Source: Notolepis coatsorum (taxonomy: Eukaryota > Chordata > Actinopteri > Aulopiformes > Paralepididae). From it: 64,000 bases of DNA. Positions 1 through 9,394 of the stretch are shown here, piece after piece. The stretch is taken from NCBI GenBank assembly GCA_963971535.1, contig OZ020594.1, forward strand, positions 114,596,418-114,660,417. Reading direction: 5' to 3'. Below the pieces are notes generated by a model. It was not told the DNA's origin. It worked only from the letters and a program-made list of their open reading frames with translations, and searched no databases. The number at the start of each line of letters is the position of its first letter. Within the stretch, counting starts at the first letter, position 1. A program made the translations under genes and the position numbers.

Positions 1-215
1 ACCGAGTGACTTGGCTGTTCCATTAAGGACAAGTACATTTAGCAAATCAGCCCTCTCCGTGAGAGCTGCCAAGACCTGGAACTCCATTCCAAGTTACATG
101 CCGCCTGGGCATAACACGGATCACCTGAGGCCAAGGGCTTGCTGTACGAGGCCATGATGAGACTGAGTCAGAGTTAATCAAATCGTGGAAACTTTTTAGA
201 GCTACTATGTACATT
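1..215 (+). pseudogene. LINE ORF2 C-terminal relic
   Basis: The second forward frame reads into this stretch from the left window edge and contains a block like the C-terminus of CR1/Rex/RTE-type LINE ORF2 proteins (RAAKTWNSIPSYM, followed by a degraded SELIKSWK segment). Stops interrupt it near 170. The usual pattern in these families is an A..WN.LP motif followed by a short F-rich helix before the stop. It is a dead fragment that continues outside the window. The family is uncertain. Confidence 0.4.
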
Positions 216-815
216 GTTTTCAAAGCAGCTTCACATTGAAAGTGATCTCACAGACAAACTTAAAGCAGAAAGGATCATTGATGCGCGAAACGTCGCATTT
301 TTTTTGTTGCATTAAGGTAAGACAATGGTTAATCATATTGGATGTCTTCATTTGAACAATTAATTTGCACTATATGAAATGAGTGGGGCTTGCTGTAGTA
401 GCCTAGTGGGTGTGTGTATTGTATGAAATCAGAACCTGGACAGCACCGTTTGCGTGCAAGCAAAAAAGAAAAAGGAAAACCATCCCATCTACAGCCTACC
501 CTAATGTCCAGCTCACCCGCCACCTATGGATTGTACAACTTCAAGGCTCCTTTCTCGCCGCTTCTGCAAGGAGGAGCAATAAGAGGAAACAATGTTTACA
601 TGTTTGTACTTACAGATGTTGTGGTGTCCAGTCTGCTGTCTGGTTCCACAAGAAGAAGGTTCTGATCCAGATGTTTGAGTAGAAAGCCTTGGTCCAGTAG
701 AGTTCCGTCACAGAGACACTTTACACTAGAAACACACAAAGCGTGTGTCAGTCATTCAGGAAGATGTGTTGTGGAGCGGATCGAGGGCGAGGCTACTTTC
801 AGAGAGGAGAGGGAA
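216..815. other. No recognised feature
   Basis: Overlapping short open frames lie between 329 and 682 on both strands, but none has a recognisable domain. I see no transposon ends or tandem repeats here. The 42-bp minisatellite begins at the right edge. Confidence 0.4.
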
Positions 816-1194
816 AACACGCGAGAGCAGCCGGGGAGGAGGCAGGGAAGTGGAGAGAAAACACACGAGAGCAGCCGGGGAGGAGGCAGGGAAGTGGAGA
901 AAACACACGAGAGCAGCCGGGGAGGAGGCAGGGAAGTGGAGAAAACACACACGAGAGCAGCCGGGGAGGAGGCAGGGAAGTGGAGAAAACACACGAGAGC
1001 AGCCGGGGAGGAGGCAGGTAAGTGGAGAAAACACGCGAGAGCAGCCGGGGAGGAGGCAGGGAAGTGGAGAAAACACGCGAGAGCAGCCGGGGAGGAGGCA
1101 GGGAAGTGGAGAAAACACACGAGAGCAGCCGGGGAGGAGGCAGGGAAGTGGAGAAAACACACGAGAGCAGCCGGGGAGGAGGCAGGGAAGTGGA
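816..1194. repeat. 42-bp minisatellite, 9 copies
   Basis: A GC-rich unit built around GAGAGCAGCCGGGGAGGAGG plus CAGGGAAGTGGAGAAAACAC is repeated nine times, with 1-2 bp changes (CACAC or CACGC, one extra AC, one GGTAAG variant). Because 42 is a multiple of three, all frames stay open and produce long 14-residue-repeat ORFs on both strands. These are artefacts of the repeat and not genes. Confidence 0.95.
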
Positions 1195-1220
1195 ACACTT
1201 CGCCTCGTTTCAACAGGGAT

Positions 1221-1766
1221 TACTATTGATTGAAAACTTTATTTAACAGATTGCAGAATGGGTACAATACAGTACAGCTCAATACACACAATTGTTAAGG
1301 GGATGCAGACCAGAGAAAGACTTTCGTCTTGTTTACATCAGGGTCCCCCATTTTCAATTCATAGTGACATTTATGACATAGGGACATACATGACATACAG
1401 GTATTTAGTACAGTTACATTTGTGACATATACGATATGCAAATATACAGTACTGTTACCCATAGATCCTGACAGAGAGTATACATATATGTGGAGGGGAC
1501 TGTACATTAGGAGGGGGTGGGTGGGTGGGAGGGAGAGAAATATACATACGGTGGGGAGAGAATATATACATACGGTGGGGAGGAGACTGTACATTAGGAG
1601 GGGGTGGGTGGGTGGGAGAGAAATATACATACGGTGGGGAGAGAATATATACATACGGTGGGAGGAGACTGTACATTAGGAGGGGGTGGGGGGGTTTGGA
1701 CATTTACGGTGGCCAGTTTCGAATCGCAGCCTCCCGTAGGTGCTCTTTAAGAGCGGTTTTGAATGT
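1221..1766 (-). mobile_element. LINE 3' end, same family as the 47.8 kb element
   Basis: Read on the minus strand, this is the last ~25 codons of ORF2, the stop and the 3' UTR, ending in AATAAAG-TTTTCAATCAAT at 1221-1245. It matches 51770-52240 of the intact element, including the CAATTGTTAAGGGGATGCAG block seen here on the plus strand. The 3' UTR has an internal tandem repeat at 1488-1690. A second LINE end interrupts the copy after 1766 and it resumes at 2041. Confidence 0.85.
1488..1690. repeat. 82-87-bp tandem repeat inside LINE 3' UTR
   Basis: A block starting at GACTGTACATTAGGAGGGGG occurs at 1498, 1585 and 1667. The intact LINE has a single equivalent C-rich block on the other strand (51840-51960). 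The 3' UTR of this copy has therefore expanded by tandem duplication. Confidence 0.8.
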
Positions 1767-2040
1767 CACGTCCAATCTTTCGCCGTCGACTAAAGACGCA
1801 CTTCTTCAACCATTATCTGAATAAAAAAAAATTAAATAAATAAAATATCTAACCCTAACTAACCGTACTGTCATGCACTTGTCCTAATAAACTAACCTAC
1901 ACTGTAGCACTCAACACTTTGATGAACATTGTTGCTCAGCTGATAGAGTTGTGCCCTTCCTGATGGCTTGCGTACAGAACTTGTAAGTCGCTTTGGATAA
2001 AAGCGTCAGCTAAATGACTAAATGTAAATGTAATGTAAAT
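1767..2040 (+). mobile_element. Rex1/CR1-like LINE 3' end nested in another LINE
   Basis: The 5' part encodes an ORF2 C-terminal motif (RRLKTHFFNHYLN) followed by an A-rich stretch and a 3' UTR. The 3' end has the fish Rex1/L2-type tail, GTAAGTCGCTTTGGATAAAA followed by AAATGTAAATG repeats. It is flanked by GAATGT at 1761-1766 and 2041-2046, and the host LINE sequence continues on both sides, so the insertion is clear. The last copy of GAATGT resembles the tail repeat, so the exact duplication length is uncertain. Confidence 0.65.
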
Positions 2041-2575
2041 GAATGTGGGTAGGGATTCACATTCCTTTACATCTTTGGGTAGGGCGTTCCACATTGATGT
2101 GGCATAATTGCGAAACGTGTTTAGTCCCTTGTTGGAGCCGAATCTGGGTTTAACATGATTTGTGGAGCTCCCTCTGGTGTTGTGGTCGTGGTATTCACTG
2201 ACCTTTGGGGAGTATTTTGACATGTACATGGGTACCTTAGTGGTGTGGTGTATCTTGTAGACCAGGCCCATTGCAAGTTGCTGTACTCTGTCGTCTACTC
2301 TAAGCTATCCTAGGTTGTCAAAGTGGGCAGGGGTGAGGTGGGTTTTAGGGGTAAGGTCAAGTAGAAGTCTGACCAGTTTGTTTTTAGATGTTTGTAATCT
2401 TGTTTTTAGCGCCTTTGAGGTGCTTTGGTACCATGAGGTGCAAGCATAGTCGTAGTACCCTTGAATGAGTGCTCCTGCCAGAGTCTTCAGGGTATTGTTG
2501 TTTACCAGAGAGGAGATCCGGTATAAGAATCTAGTTCGTTGGTTGATTTTTTTTATTACCTTGGACGCCATTTTG
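2041..2575 (-). pseudogene. LINE ORF2 C-terminal fragment
   Basis: On the minus strand this continues the interrupted LINE copy. It encodes segments close to the C-terminal ORF2 part at about 51230-51770, such as RTRFLYRISSLVNNNTLKTL and YYDYACTSWYQSTSKALKT. Frame breaks near 2270-2305 and premature stops kill it. It is truncated near 2575, where a second copy's 3' end begins in the opposite orientation. Confidence 0.85.
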
Positions 2576-2690
2576 TCACGAAAGTCTTTCTCTGATCTGC
2601 ATCCCCTTAACAATTGTGTGTATTGAGCCGTACTGTACCCATTCTGCAATCTGTTAATAAAATGTTCAATCAACCAATCAAATCAAACTC
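2576..2690 (+). mobile_element. LINE 3' end, opposite orientation
   Basis: The plus-strand 3' tail of the same family runs from CGAAAGTCTTTCTCTGATCT to GTTAATAAAATGTTCAATCA. It meets the minus-strand copy head to head, so the composite 1221-2690 carries a family 3' end at each side. Confidence 0.8.
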
Positions 2691-2851
2691 ACCGAAGACT
2701 ATGCAGCCCTAGTGTAATTCCGTCTTATGCGATGATGACAGCAACACGTTCTTTATAGCACTGGTGGGATTTCTTTACAATCCGGACGGTGATAACTGTG
2801 AAACACATACATGAAATACAATAAATCACTGATCAAACAATAACAACATAC

Positions 2852-3000
2852 ATGAATGAATGAATGAATGAAAACTTTATTTAACAGATTGCAGAATGGG
2901 TACAATACAGTACGGCTCAATACATACAATTGTTAAGGGGATGCAGACCTGAGAAAGACGTTTGTCTTGTTTCCATCAGGGTCCCCCGTCCATTCTACGT
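2852..3000 (-). mobile_element. LINE 3' end (5'-truncated copy)
   Basis: (GAAT)n and an AACTTTATTTAACAGATTGC block followed by the CAATTGTTAAGGGGATGCAG block mark the last ~140 bp of the family on the minus strand. The copy is 5'-truncated just after the GGGTCCCCC segment. Confidence 0.85.
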
Positions 3001-4031
3001 GTCTCTTAGTGTCACATGTCTTTGTAATATTGTTAAACAAATGAACTTAACCTACAAAACACATTAAGTCCTTCTGCAATAATAACTCACTTAGTAAACA
3101 TTGAGTTAGCAGCACTTTAGCTGCATGGCTTGGGCGACACATAGCTAACAACCACAACACCAACACCTACCTTACTGCTGCTGCAATAAGAGAGGACATT
3201 ATGGGGACTGTAGCATCTTCTGGACCTTGTAACAATGACAATAAAGATCATTCTATTCTATTGACTCTTAAAAACGATCTCTTTACAAGCAGAAGTGAAA
3301 CTATCTCTTTACAAGAAGAAGTGAAACTATCTCTTAAACCGCGGAGATTTTGACACGCGTGCGTCGGCATAAAACGTCCCCGGACACTGTGGGCTGGGCT
3401 TCAATATTAGTTCCGCCATTAAACTAGCAGCATTGGTAAATCAAAGCCCATATGTAAGAGCCAATTTACATGGTTGTAGTGCCATGTGTTTATATTTTAT
3501 GCATTTGTTTTGTTTTATGTATTTATGAATTCCGCCTGTATTACATTGTGCCTGCCAGCCTGCCAAAATTAGTTTGTGGCATCAGTACCCGTTGCTCACC
3601 AGTAGGTGACATACTCAGCTACTTAATGAATAACGGGACTGATGACAGCCAGGTGCGTTTGGTTACCGGCAGGGCTAAACAGTTTTTGACCGTCAAGTCG
3701 TCAAGTCGTCACGTCGACACGGCACGTTGTTTTGTTATCGTTTTGTTTGTAGTGTATAGTGTTTGTTTGTTCTTTTGAAGGTATCGTTGGCATTTGCTTT
3801 GTATCACATTCACATGCAATTGGTGCATACGTTAATTATGTGGTAAATAAACCCATTTGGGGTACTAGTGGAACGGACCTTGTGGACATTCATTCCTTTC
3901 ACCAGACGGTATACAACAGCGGCCACAGACGCGTCAACTATAGGTTTTTAGCCGGTAACAGCCTCCTCAATGGCTTATAGTTTTATTGTTTTTGTTAAGT
4001 CAAGTTGGCCCTTATACAAGTCAAAAACTTG
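3001..4031. other. Mostly unrecognised, with a LINE-like tail and short tandem repeat
   Basis: ACAATAAAGATCATTCTATT at about 3237-3260 resembles the short-repeat tail of a fish LINE. Two copies of a ~27-bp unit (CTCTTTACAAG-AGAAGTGAAACTAT) lie at about 3280-3335. The open frames at 3470-3778 and 3759-3980 have no recognisable domain. This sequence is continuous with 10132 onward once the hAT at 4040-10123 is removed, so it may be the 5' part of the damaged BEL/Pao element. Confidence 0.35.
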
Positions 4032-4266
4032 CTCATCAGTAGTGATGGCGAGATGAAGCTTCATGAAGCATCGAGGCTTTCCATCCAATTGTACCACACA
4101 TGTGTCGAAGCTTCATGGTGCATTTGCTCTACTGTGCCATCAAGTGGACAATAAATGTAGAACAGGCAGAGTGATGATGATGCCAATAAACAAATAATGT
4201 GTCTGTTTATCTAACAGAATGATGGCAGGGACAGAGGAGAAAGTGCTTGTGTTACTACAACATTCT

Positions 4267-4752
4267 TTTTTTTTTTTTTGATCCACTTTTTCTCCCATTT
4301 TCTATATTTTTCTCCCATCCCAATTTCGTATCATCCAATTCAACCCTCCCCTGTCACGAACGCTGTTTCTTGCCTCCCACAAGCCGGCTGCAATGTGGAC
4401 TAAGTCATACATAGCACAAGTCCCCTCCGGTACTTGAGGTAACAGCAGTCGCATCTTTTCACCTGCGCAGCTCGATCTCTCAGTGTCGAGGAGTAACGCG
4501 TGGGAGGCTCACGCTGCCCCCGACACTTCCTGATTCTACTGCGCAGGCGCACCAACCGACTTGTAGGAGTCGCTTGTTCACAACGCTCGATCCCCACCCT
4601 TCAGTTTCCCTCCCCGTAATACGGCCAATGTGTATTACTGCGGACGACCAGCTAAACTGAAAACAATGTGGAGAGCTGGATTCGAACACGCGAACCCAGC
4701 GTCTCCACATTGGTGGCGAGTGCCTTGCCCACTACACCACCTAGCCGCCACA
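4267..4752 (-). mobile_element. tRNA-derived SINE
   Basis: On the minus strand the element starts near 4752 with a tRNA-like head. An A-box-like TGGTGTAGTGGGCAAGG is followed by a B-box-like GTTCGAATCC about 40 bp on (RNA polymerase III internal promoter). The 3' end is poly(A), seen as T13 at 4267-4279. It is flanked by a 17-bp target duplication, TGTTACTACAACATTCT, at 4250-4266 and 4753-4769. The long duplication and poly(A) tail indicate L1-type target-primed integration. Confidence 0.85.
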
Positions 4753-4989
4753 TGTTACTACAACATTCTATAATTTAATATAGTGTGTTTTTCTAACAAT
4801 GATGGCAGGGACAAGTGCTTGCTTCATTAATTTTTATTCAGAAAAAGCAACTCAAAATCGACATGCCATCCTGCATTTGGATCATACAGATGTGATCAGA
4901 TTAGGCACAGCAATTTAGACATTACAGCAAGTTTATATGTAACGGAGATGATATCATATGGTCACATTTTTTGCGTTGTGTTTAACTTT

Positions 4990-5075
4990 CTTCGATGCCC
5001 CGAGGGAGTTTAGAACCCGGGTCTGCCGTGACACGGGCGACAGGTGACAGCACAGACCGCTACACCAAGGTGAAT
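4990..5075 (-). other. tRNA-like sequence, probable degraded SINE head
   Basis: The reverse complement contains CTTGGTGTAGCGGTCTGTGC and then CCCGGGTTCTAAACTCCC at roughly tRNA A-box/B-box spacing. It does not fold into a complete tRNA by eye and lacks a clear acceptor pairing, so a SINE or tRNA relic is likelier than a gene. Confidence 0.3.
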
Positions 5076-5104
5076 TCACTCTTCATGACGTGTAAAGTGT
5101 GTCT

Positions 5105-5340
5105 TGTAGTGACTACAGTATTGGTTCGTGTTCATCTTCTGACTATGTTGTGTAGTGGGAGGGAACTAATGATCTGGCACCGGGCGCCAGAGGGGACATC
5201 TATTTAGGTTGCACGGGTTGTTATTCATTCATGGCTGTGCTGGGATTCATGTACTGGTGTTCTTGTTTACTGACGTGGCTTTGTACATTAAACAAGCATT
5301 ACGTTACCTCCGTTTATTCCTCTTTCCTCCGGGCACTACA
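5105..5340 (+). repeat. 5' LTR
   Basis: It begins TGTAGTGACT and ends GGGCACTACA, giving the usual TG...CA ends. A candidate poly(A) signal ATTAAA is near 5287. I saw no difference from the LTR at 9395-9630. Confidence 0.95.
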
Positions 5341-5360
5341 CTGGTGACCCTGACGTGGAT
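5341..5360 (+). promoter_or_regulatory. Primer-binding-site region
   Basis: CTGGTGACCCTGACGTGGAT follows the LTR directly. The TGGTGACCC core starts with the TGG expected for pairing with a tRNA 3' CCA end. I cannot name the tRNA with confidence. Confidence 0.55.
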
Positions 5361-5411
5361 TTTTGTTACGGCGGATTGTGTACAATAATCAGCGACGAAC
5401 ATTCTTTCAAA

Positions 5412-6164
5412 ATGTCCGGACGAGGAAGGCGTTCTGGCCATCGGCAGCCATCACCGTCCCCTGTCAGGGAAGCGCAGGGTGCGCGCGCGCCCACGATCAA
5501 ACTACCTGAGTTCTGGGAGGCGGCTCCGGCTGCATGGTTTGCTATTGTGGAGGCAAACTTCAACAAGAGCAACGTGGATGACGACGACGACCGGTACAAC
5601 CACACGGTGGCAGTGTTGGGCAGCTCCACCGCAGCTCGAGTGGTGGGTTTTTTGTCTGATCCCCCGGCGACGAACAAATATGAGCGCCTCAAGACCCTAC
5701 TGCTAGATACATTTGAACTGTCCGCTGCAGAGAGGGTGCGCCGCTTATTTTCTATGTCGGAATTGGGAGACGAGAGACCTTCTGCCCGCATGGAGAGGAT
5801 GCTGAATCTGCTGGGGAGAGAAGACCCCATGATCCTCTTTACGGAGCTGTTCATGCGCACACTGCCGGCACAAGTGAGGATGGCACTGGCCAACACCGAC
5901 ATCGTGGGCCCCCGCGCCCTGGCCAGGGAGGCGGACCGTTTCGTTTTGGCCATGCCTCAGCGGTCCACCGACCTGCTCGCTCCCGCGACCGCCCCGCCAC
6001 CGGACCGTCGCAGGAGAGCGAGAGATGACGCCAGGCCTTCTGGTCAGCACGGTAACGCAGCGGGCCATTGCTTCTTCCATGCCACGTTTGGCGCCAAGGC
6101 CAGACGGTGCCGCTCACCCTGCACCTTCGGACCTACGGGAAACGGCGGGGCCGGCGCTCAGTAG
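5412..6164 (+). CDS. gag: Ty3/gypsy Gag
   Basis: A 250-residue structural protein of the retrotransposon particle, which packages element RNA. The start at 5412 is the first ATG of the open frame; the frame is open further upstream without an ATG. After a basic N-terminus, a capsid-like helical region contains LPEFWEAAPAAWFAIVEANF and a run of acidic residues. The C-terminus has a Cys/His cluster (CFFH, then RRCRSPC) of the type found in some gypsy Gags in place of a CCHC knuckle. It ends with TAG at 6162-6164, inside the stem-loop that promotes the switch to pol. The family assignment rests on the adjoining pol and this motif layout. Confidence 0.9.
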   Translation: MSGRGRRSGHRQPSPSPVREAQGARAPTIKLPEFWEAAPAAWFAIVEANFNKSNVDDDDDRYNHTVAVLGSSTAARVVGFLSDPPATNKYERLKTLLLDTFELSAAERVRRLFSMSELGDERPSARMERMLNLLGREDPMILFTELFMRTLPAQVRMALANTDIVGPRALAREADRFVLAMPQRSTDLLAPATAPPPDRRRRARDDARPSGQHGNAAGHCFFHATFGAKARRCRSPCTFGPTGNGGAGAQ

Positions 6165-9100
6165 TGGCCCTGAGCGCTGGCGTAACCAACAGGCTGCTCT
6201 TCATCCGAGACACCGCCTCTGGTCGCAGTTTCCTTTGCGACACGGGTGCCCAGTGGAGCATCATTCCGGCAGAGAGGTCGGATGTGGCAAAAGAAGAGCG
6301 CGGTCCGCAGTTGGCGGGCGCGGACGGCACGCCCATCCGCTCTTACGGCACAAGGGCGGTGGACGTATGCTTCGGAGGACAATGTTTTTCGTGGGATTTT
6401 GTCGTTGCGGCTGTCACGTTCCCCCTCCTTGGCGCGGATTTTCTGTGCGCCCACAACCTGCTGGTGGACGTGGGGAACAAGCGCCTGGTCAACTCGCAGA
6501 CTTTCGCTTCCTTTGCATGTACGCAGGGGGAGGCCATCTACGGCGGGTGGTCCAATACACTCGCCGAAAGTGACCAGTACCTTCGGCTGCTCGCTGAGTT
6601 CCCCGACCTGGGCAAGCCCACTTTTTCCTCGCCCACGGTGAAACACGGGGTGGAGCACCACATTGAGACCAGTGGGCCGCCCCTCTACGCCAGGGCCAGA
6701 CGCCTCAACCCGGAGAAGCTGGCCGTCGCCAGGGCGGAGTTTGCGCACATGGAGCGGGTGGGCATCGTTCGGCGCTCGAACAGCCCTTGGGCGTCTCCCC
6801 TGCACATCGTTCCTAAGTCAGACGGTGGGTGGCGCCCATGTGGGGACTACCGCCGCCTCAACGACGCGTCCAAGCCTGACCGCTACCCGGTCCCGCATGT
6901 CCAGGACTTTGCGGCGAACCTGGCAGGCAATCGCTTCTTCTCGAAAGTGGACCTGGTACGGGGGTACCATCAGGTGCCGGTGCACCCCGAGGACGTCCCC
7001 AAGACGGCCGTCGTCACGCCCTTTGGGCTTTTCGAGTTCTTGCGAATGCCGTTCGGCCTGAAGAACGCGGCGCAGACCTTCCAACGCCTCATGCACTCGG
7101 TGCTCCGGGACCTGCCATTCCTCTTCGTCTACTTGGACGACATCCTCGTAGCGAGCGCCACTGAGGAGGAGCACCTGTCCCACCTCCGAACCCTGTTCTC
7201 ACGGCTCAGCCAGCACGGGCTGATCATCAACCCGGCGAAGTGTGAGTTTGGGCGGGGCGCCATCGACTTCCTCGGGCACCGGGTCTCCGCAGAGGGGGTG
7301 ACCCCCCTCCCCTCGAAGGTGGAAGCTGTCGCCGCGTTTCCGCGCCCCCGCACAGTCAGCGAGCTCAAGGGGTTCATCGGGATGGTGACTTTTTATTATC
7401 GTTTCCTCCGCCACATCGCTCACATCCTGCGGCCTCTGTACGACGCCCAGAAGGGCAAGACGATGAAGCAGCCGGTGGACTGGACGGCGGAGCGGGTCAA
7501 GGCTTTTCAAGACACCAAGGAGGCCCTGGCCCGTGCGGCCATGTTGGCCCACCCCTCGCCCTCGGCGCCCACCGCTCTCACCACGGACGCCTCTGATTTT
7601 GCTGTGGGAGCGGTGTACGAGCAGTGGGTTGGGGACGCCTGGCAGCCGCTTGCCTTCTTCAGCCGCCAGCTGTCGCCCAGGGAACAGAGGTACAGCACGT
7701 TCGACAGGGAGCTCCTCGGGCTGTGGCTTGCTGTCAGGCACTTCCGTTTCTTGCTGGAGGGACGCGAGTTTACGGCCTACGTGGACCATAAGCCGCTCAC
7801 GCACGCCATGTCCAAGGCGGCGGAGCCGTGGTCCGACCGCCAGCAGCGCCAGCTCGCCTACGTGTCCGAGTTCACCACGGACATCCAGCACGTTGCTGGG
7901 AAGTCCAACCAGGTGGCAGATTGTCTCTCCAGAGCGGTGGTCGGTGCGGTGCAGCTGGGTTTGGACTACGTCAGCATGGCTGCGGACCAGGCCGCCGATC
8001 CTGCCGTCCAAGCTCTCAGGTCGTCGGACACTGGACTGCGCCTGGAGGAGGTGGTGTTCGGTGACGCGGGGGCTACGCTCTTGTGCGACGTCTCCATGGG
8101 TCATCCACGGCCGGTGGTCCCCGCCAACTGGAGGCGCCCTGTCTTCGAGGCCATACACAGCTTGTCTCACCCTGGCAGGAAGCCGTCCTCGCGACTGGTG
8201 TCGGAGAAATTTGTGTGGCAGGGGCTCAAGAGGGATGTGAGAGCCTGGGTCGACACGTGCACCGCCTGCCAGCGCGCCAAGGTGCATCGGCACATCAAGG
8301 CCCCCCTGGAACAGTTCTCTGTGCCCGAGCGGCGGTTCGACCATGTCAACGTGGACCTGGTGGGACCGTTGCCCCCCTCGCACGGATACAACTACCTTTT
8401 TACCATGGTGGACAGGACGACTCGCTGGCCGGAGGCGGTCCCACTCTCCTCAACGACGGCCCCCGACCTGGCCCGGGCATTCATCTCGGTGTGGGTCTCC
8501 CGCTACGGCACCCCGGCTGATCTCTCCTCTGACCGTGGCTCACAGTTCACTTCGGAACTGTGGGCGGCGGTGGCGGAGAGTCTGGGGGTCAAGCTCCACC
8601 GTACGACCGCCTACCATCCGCAGGCAAATGGGCTCTGCGAGCGTTTTCATCGCTCCATGAAGGCCGCCCTTCGAGCCAGCCTCACGGACGGCGACTGGCT
8701 GGACAAGCTCCCGTGGGTCATGCTGGGGCTCAGGACGGCGCCAAAGGAGGACCTCCAGTCGTCGTCGGCCGAGCTGGTTTTTGGACAACCGCTACGGGTC
8801 CCCGGTGACTTTATTCCCAGGTCGACAGAGCCCTGGTCTGCCGCTGCTCAGCGCGCCTCGCTGCTGGACAGCGCCAGGACTTTCGTCCCGGTCCCGACTA
8901 CGCAGCATGGGGTCCCTACGTCGAGGGTGCCCCCGGAGCTGCACTCGGCGAGGTTCGTGTTCATCCGTCACGATGGCCACAGGACTCCGCTACGCCCTCC
9001 TTACGACGGACCCTTCCGCGTCATCGAGGCCAGGGCCAAGAACTTTGTGGTCGACGTGGGGGGTAGGCCTGAGTGTGTTTCCGTGGATCGCCTCAAGCCG

Positions 9101-9373
9101 GCACACTTGGACCTTGAACTGCCCCTGGACTTGGCCCTGCCGCCGCGCAGGGGCCGGCCCCCGGTCCTGCCTCCCCTGCCACGCCGGGGCCATTCCCCCC
9201 TGCGACCCCTCGGACCCCCCGCCGCTCGTGAGCGTCTGGTCACTGACCCCCATCCTGCTCGGCAGGAGGATGTGACGGACGCTGTCACACCCCCTCCCGC
9301 ACCTCCTGACGTTACCTACAGTCGTAGGGGCCGGGCCATACGCCCTCCTCACCGTGAGGATTTCGTATATTGA
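6056..9373 (+). CDS. pol: Ty3/gypsy Pol polyprotein (protease, RT, RNase H, integrase)
   Basis: About 1,100 residues in the -1 frame, with no ATG needed if it is made by frameshifting near 6143. Residues are numbered here from 6068. The protease has DTG at 58-60. The reverse transcriptase has YLDD at 355-358. RNase H has TDASDFAVGA with Asp507. The integrase zinc finger is H697, H701, C731, C734, and the catalytic triad is D763, D822, E858, which is D-58-D-35-E. A GPY/F-type module (GPFRVIEARA) follows, and no chromodomain is visible. All catalytic residues are present and no stop interrupts the frame, so it looks functional. The domain order RT-RNase H-integrase is that of Ty3/gypsy. It ends at TGA 22 bp before the 3' LTR. 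Confidence 0.96.
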   Translation, partial: RSGPLLLPCHVWRQGQTVPLTLHLRTYGKRRGRRSVVALSAGVTNRLLFIRDTASGRSFLCDTGAQWSIIPAERSDVAKEERGPQLAGADGTPIRSYGTRAVDVCFGGQCFSWDFVVAAVTFPLLGADFLCAHNLLVDVGNKRLVNSQTFASFACTQGEAIYGGWSNTLAESDQYLRLLAEFPDLGKPTFSSPTVKHGVEHHIETSGPPLYARARRLNPEKLAVARAEFAHMERVGIVRRSNSPWASPLHIVPKSDGGWRPCGDYRRLNDASKPDRYPVPHVQDFAANLAGNRFFSKVDLVRGYHQVPVHPEDVPKTAVVTPFGLFEFLRMPFGLKNAAQTFQRLMHSVLRDLPFLFVYLDDILVASATEEEHLSHLRTLFSRLSQHGLIINPAKCEFGRGAIDFLGHRVSAEGVTPLPSKVEAVAAFPRPRTVSELKGFIGMVTFYYRFLRHIAHILRPLYDAQKGKTMKQPVDWTAERVKAFQDTKEALARAAMLAHPSPSAPTALTTDASDFAVGAVYEQWVGDAWQPLAFFSRQLSPREQRYSTFDRELLGLWLAVRHFRFLLEGREFTAYVDHKPLTHAMSKAAEPWSDRQQRQLAYVSEFTTDIQHVAGKSNQVADCLSRAVVGAVQLGLDYVSMAADQAADPAVQALRSSDTGLRLEEVVFGDAGATLLCDVSMGHPRPVVPANWRRPVFEAIHSLSHPGRKPSSRLVSEKFVWQGLKRDVRAWVDTCTACQRAKVHRHIKAPLEQFSVPERRFDHVNVDLVGPLPPSHGYNYLFTMVDRTTRWPEAVPLSSTTAPDLARAFISVWVSRYGTPADLSSDRGSQFTSELWAAVAESLGVKLHRTTAYHPQANGLCERFHRSMKAALRASLTDGDWLDKLPWVMLGLRTAPKEDLQSSSAELVFGQPLRVPGDFIPRSTEPWSAAAQRASLLDSARTFVPVPTTQHGVPTSRVPPELHSARFVFIRHDGHRTPLRPPYDGPFRVIEARAKNFVVDVGGRPECVSVDRLKPAHLDLELPLDLALPPRRGRPPVLPPLPRRGHSPLRPLGPPAARERLVTDPHPARQEDVTDAVTPPPAPPDVTYSRRGRAIRPPHREDFVY
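6137..6180 (+). promoter_or_regulatory. -1 ribosomal frameshift signal between gag and pol
   Basis: In the gag frame the heptamer G GGA AAC (6137-6143) matches the X XXY YYZ slippery rule. Seven bases later a stem forms from CCGGCGCTCAG (6151-6161) and CTGAGCGCTGG (6170-6180): 11 pairs, one of them G-U, with an 8-base loop. The pol frame is exactly -1 to gag and opens at 6056, so the signal lies in the overlap and upstream of the gag stop. Spacing and stem length fit established retroviral frameshift sites. Confidence 0.88.
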
Positions 9374-9394
9374 GGTGAACACTGGGGGGGCTGG

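Noticed and set aside
675..1233. Long overlapping ORFs (up to 184 codons) on both strands
   Set aside because: They are open only because the 42-bp minisatellite unit is a multiple of three; the encoded 14-residue repeats resemble no protein.
4990..5075. Functional tRNA gene
   Set aside because: A- and B-box-like segments are present but no complete cloverleaf or acceptor pairing can be drawn, so it was kept only as a relic.
7199..8383. 394-codon minus-strand ORF antisense to pol
   Set aside because: It is the shadow of the GC-rich pol frame on the opposite strand, with no recognisable product.
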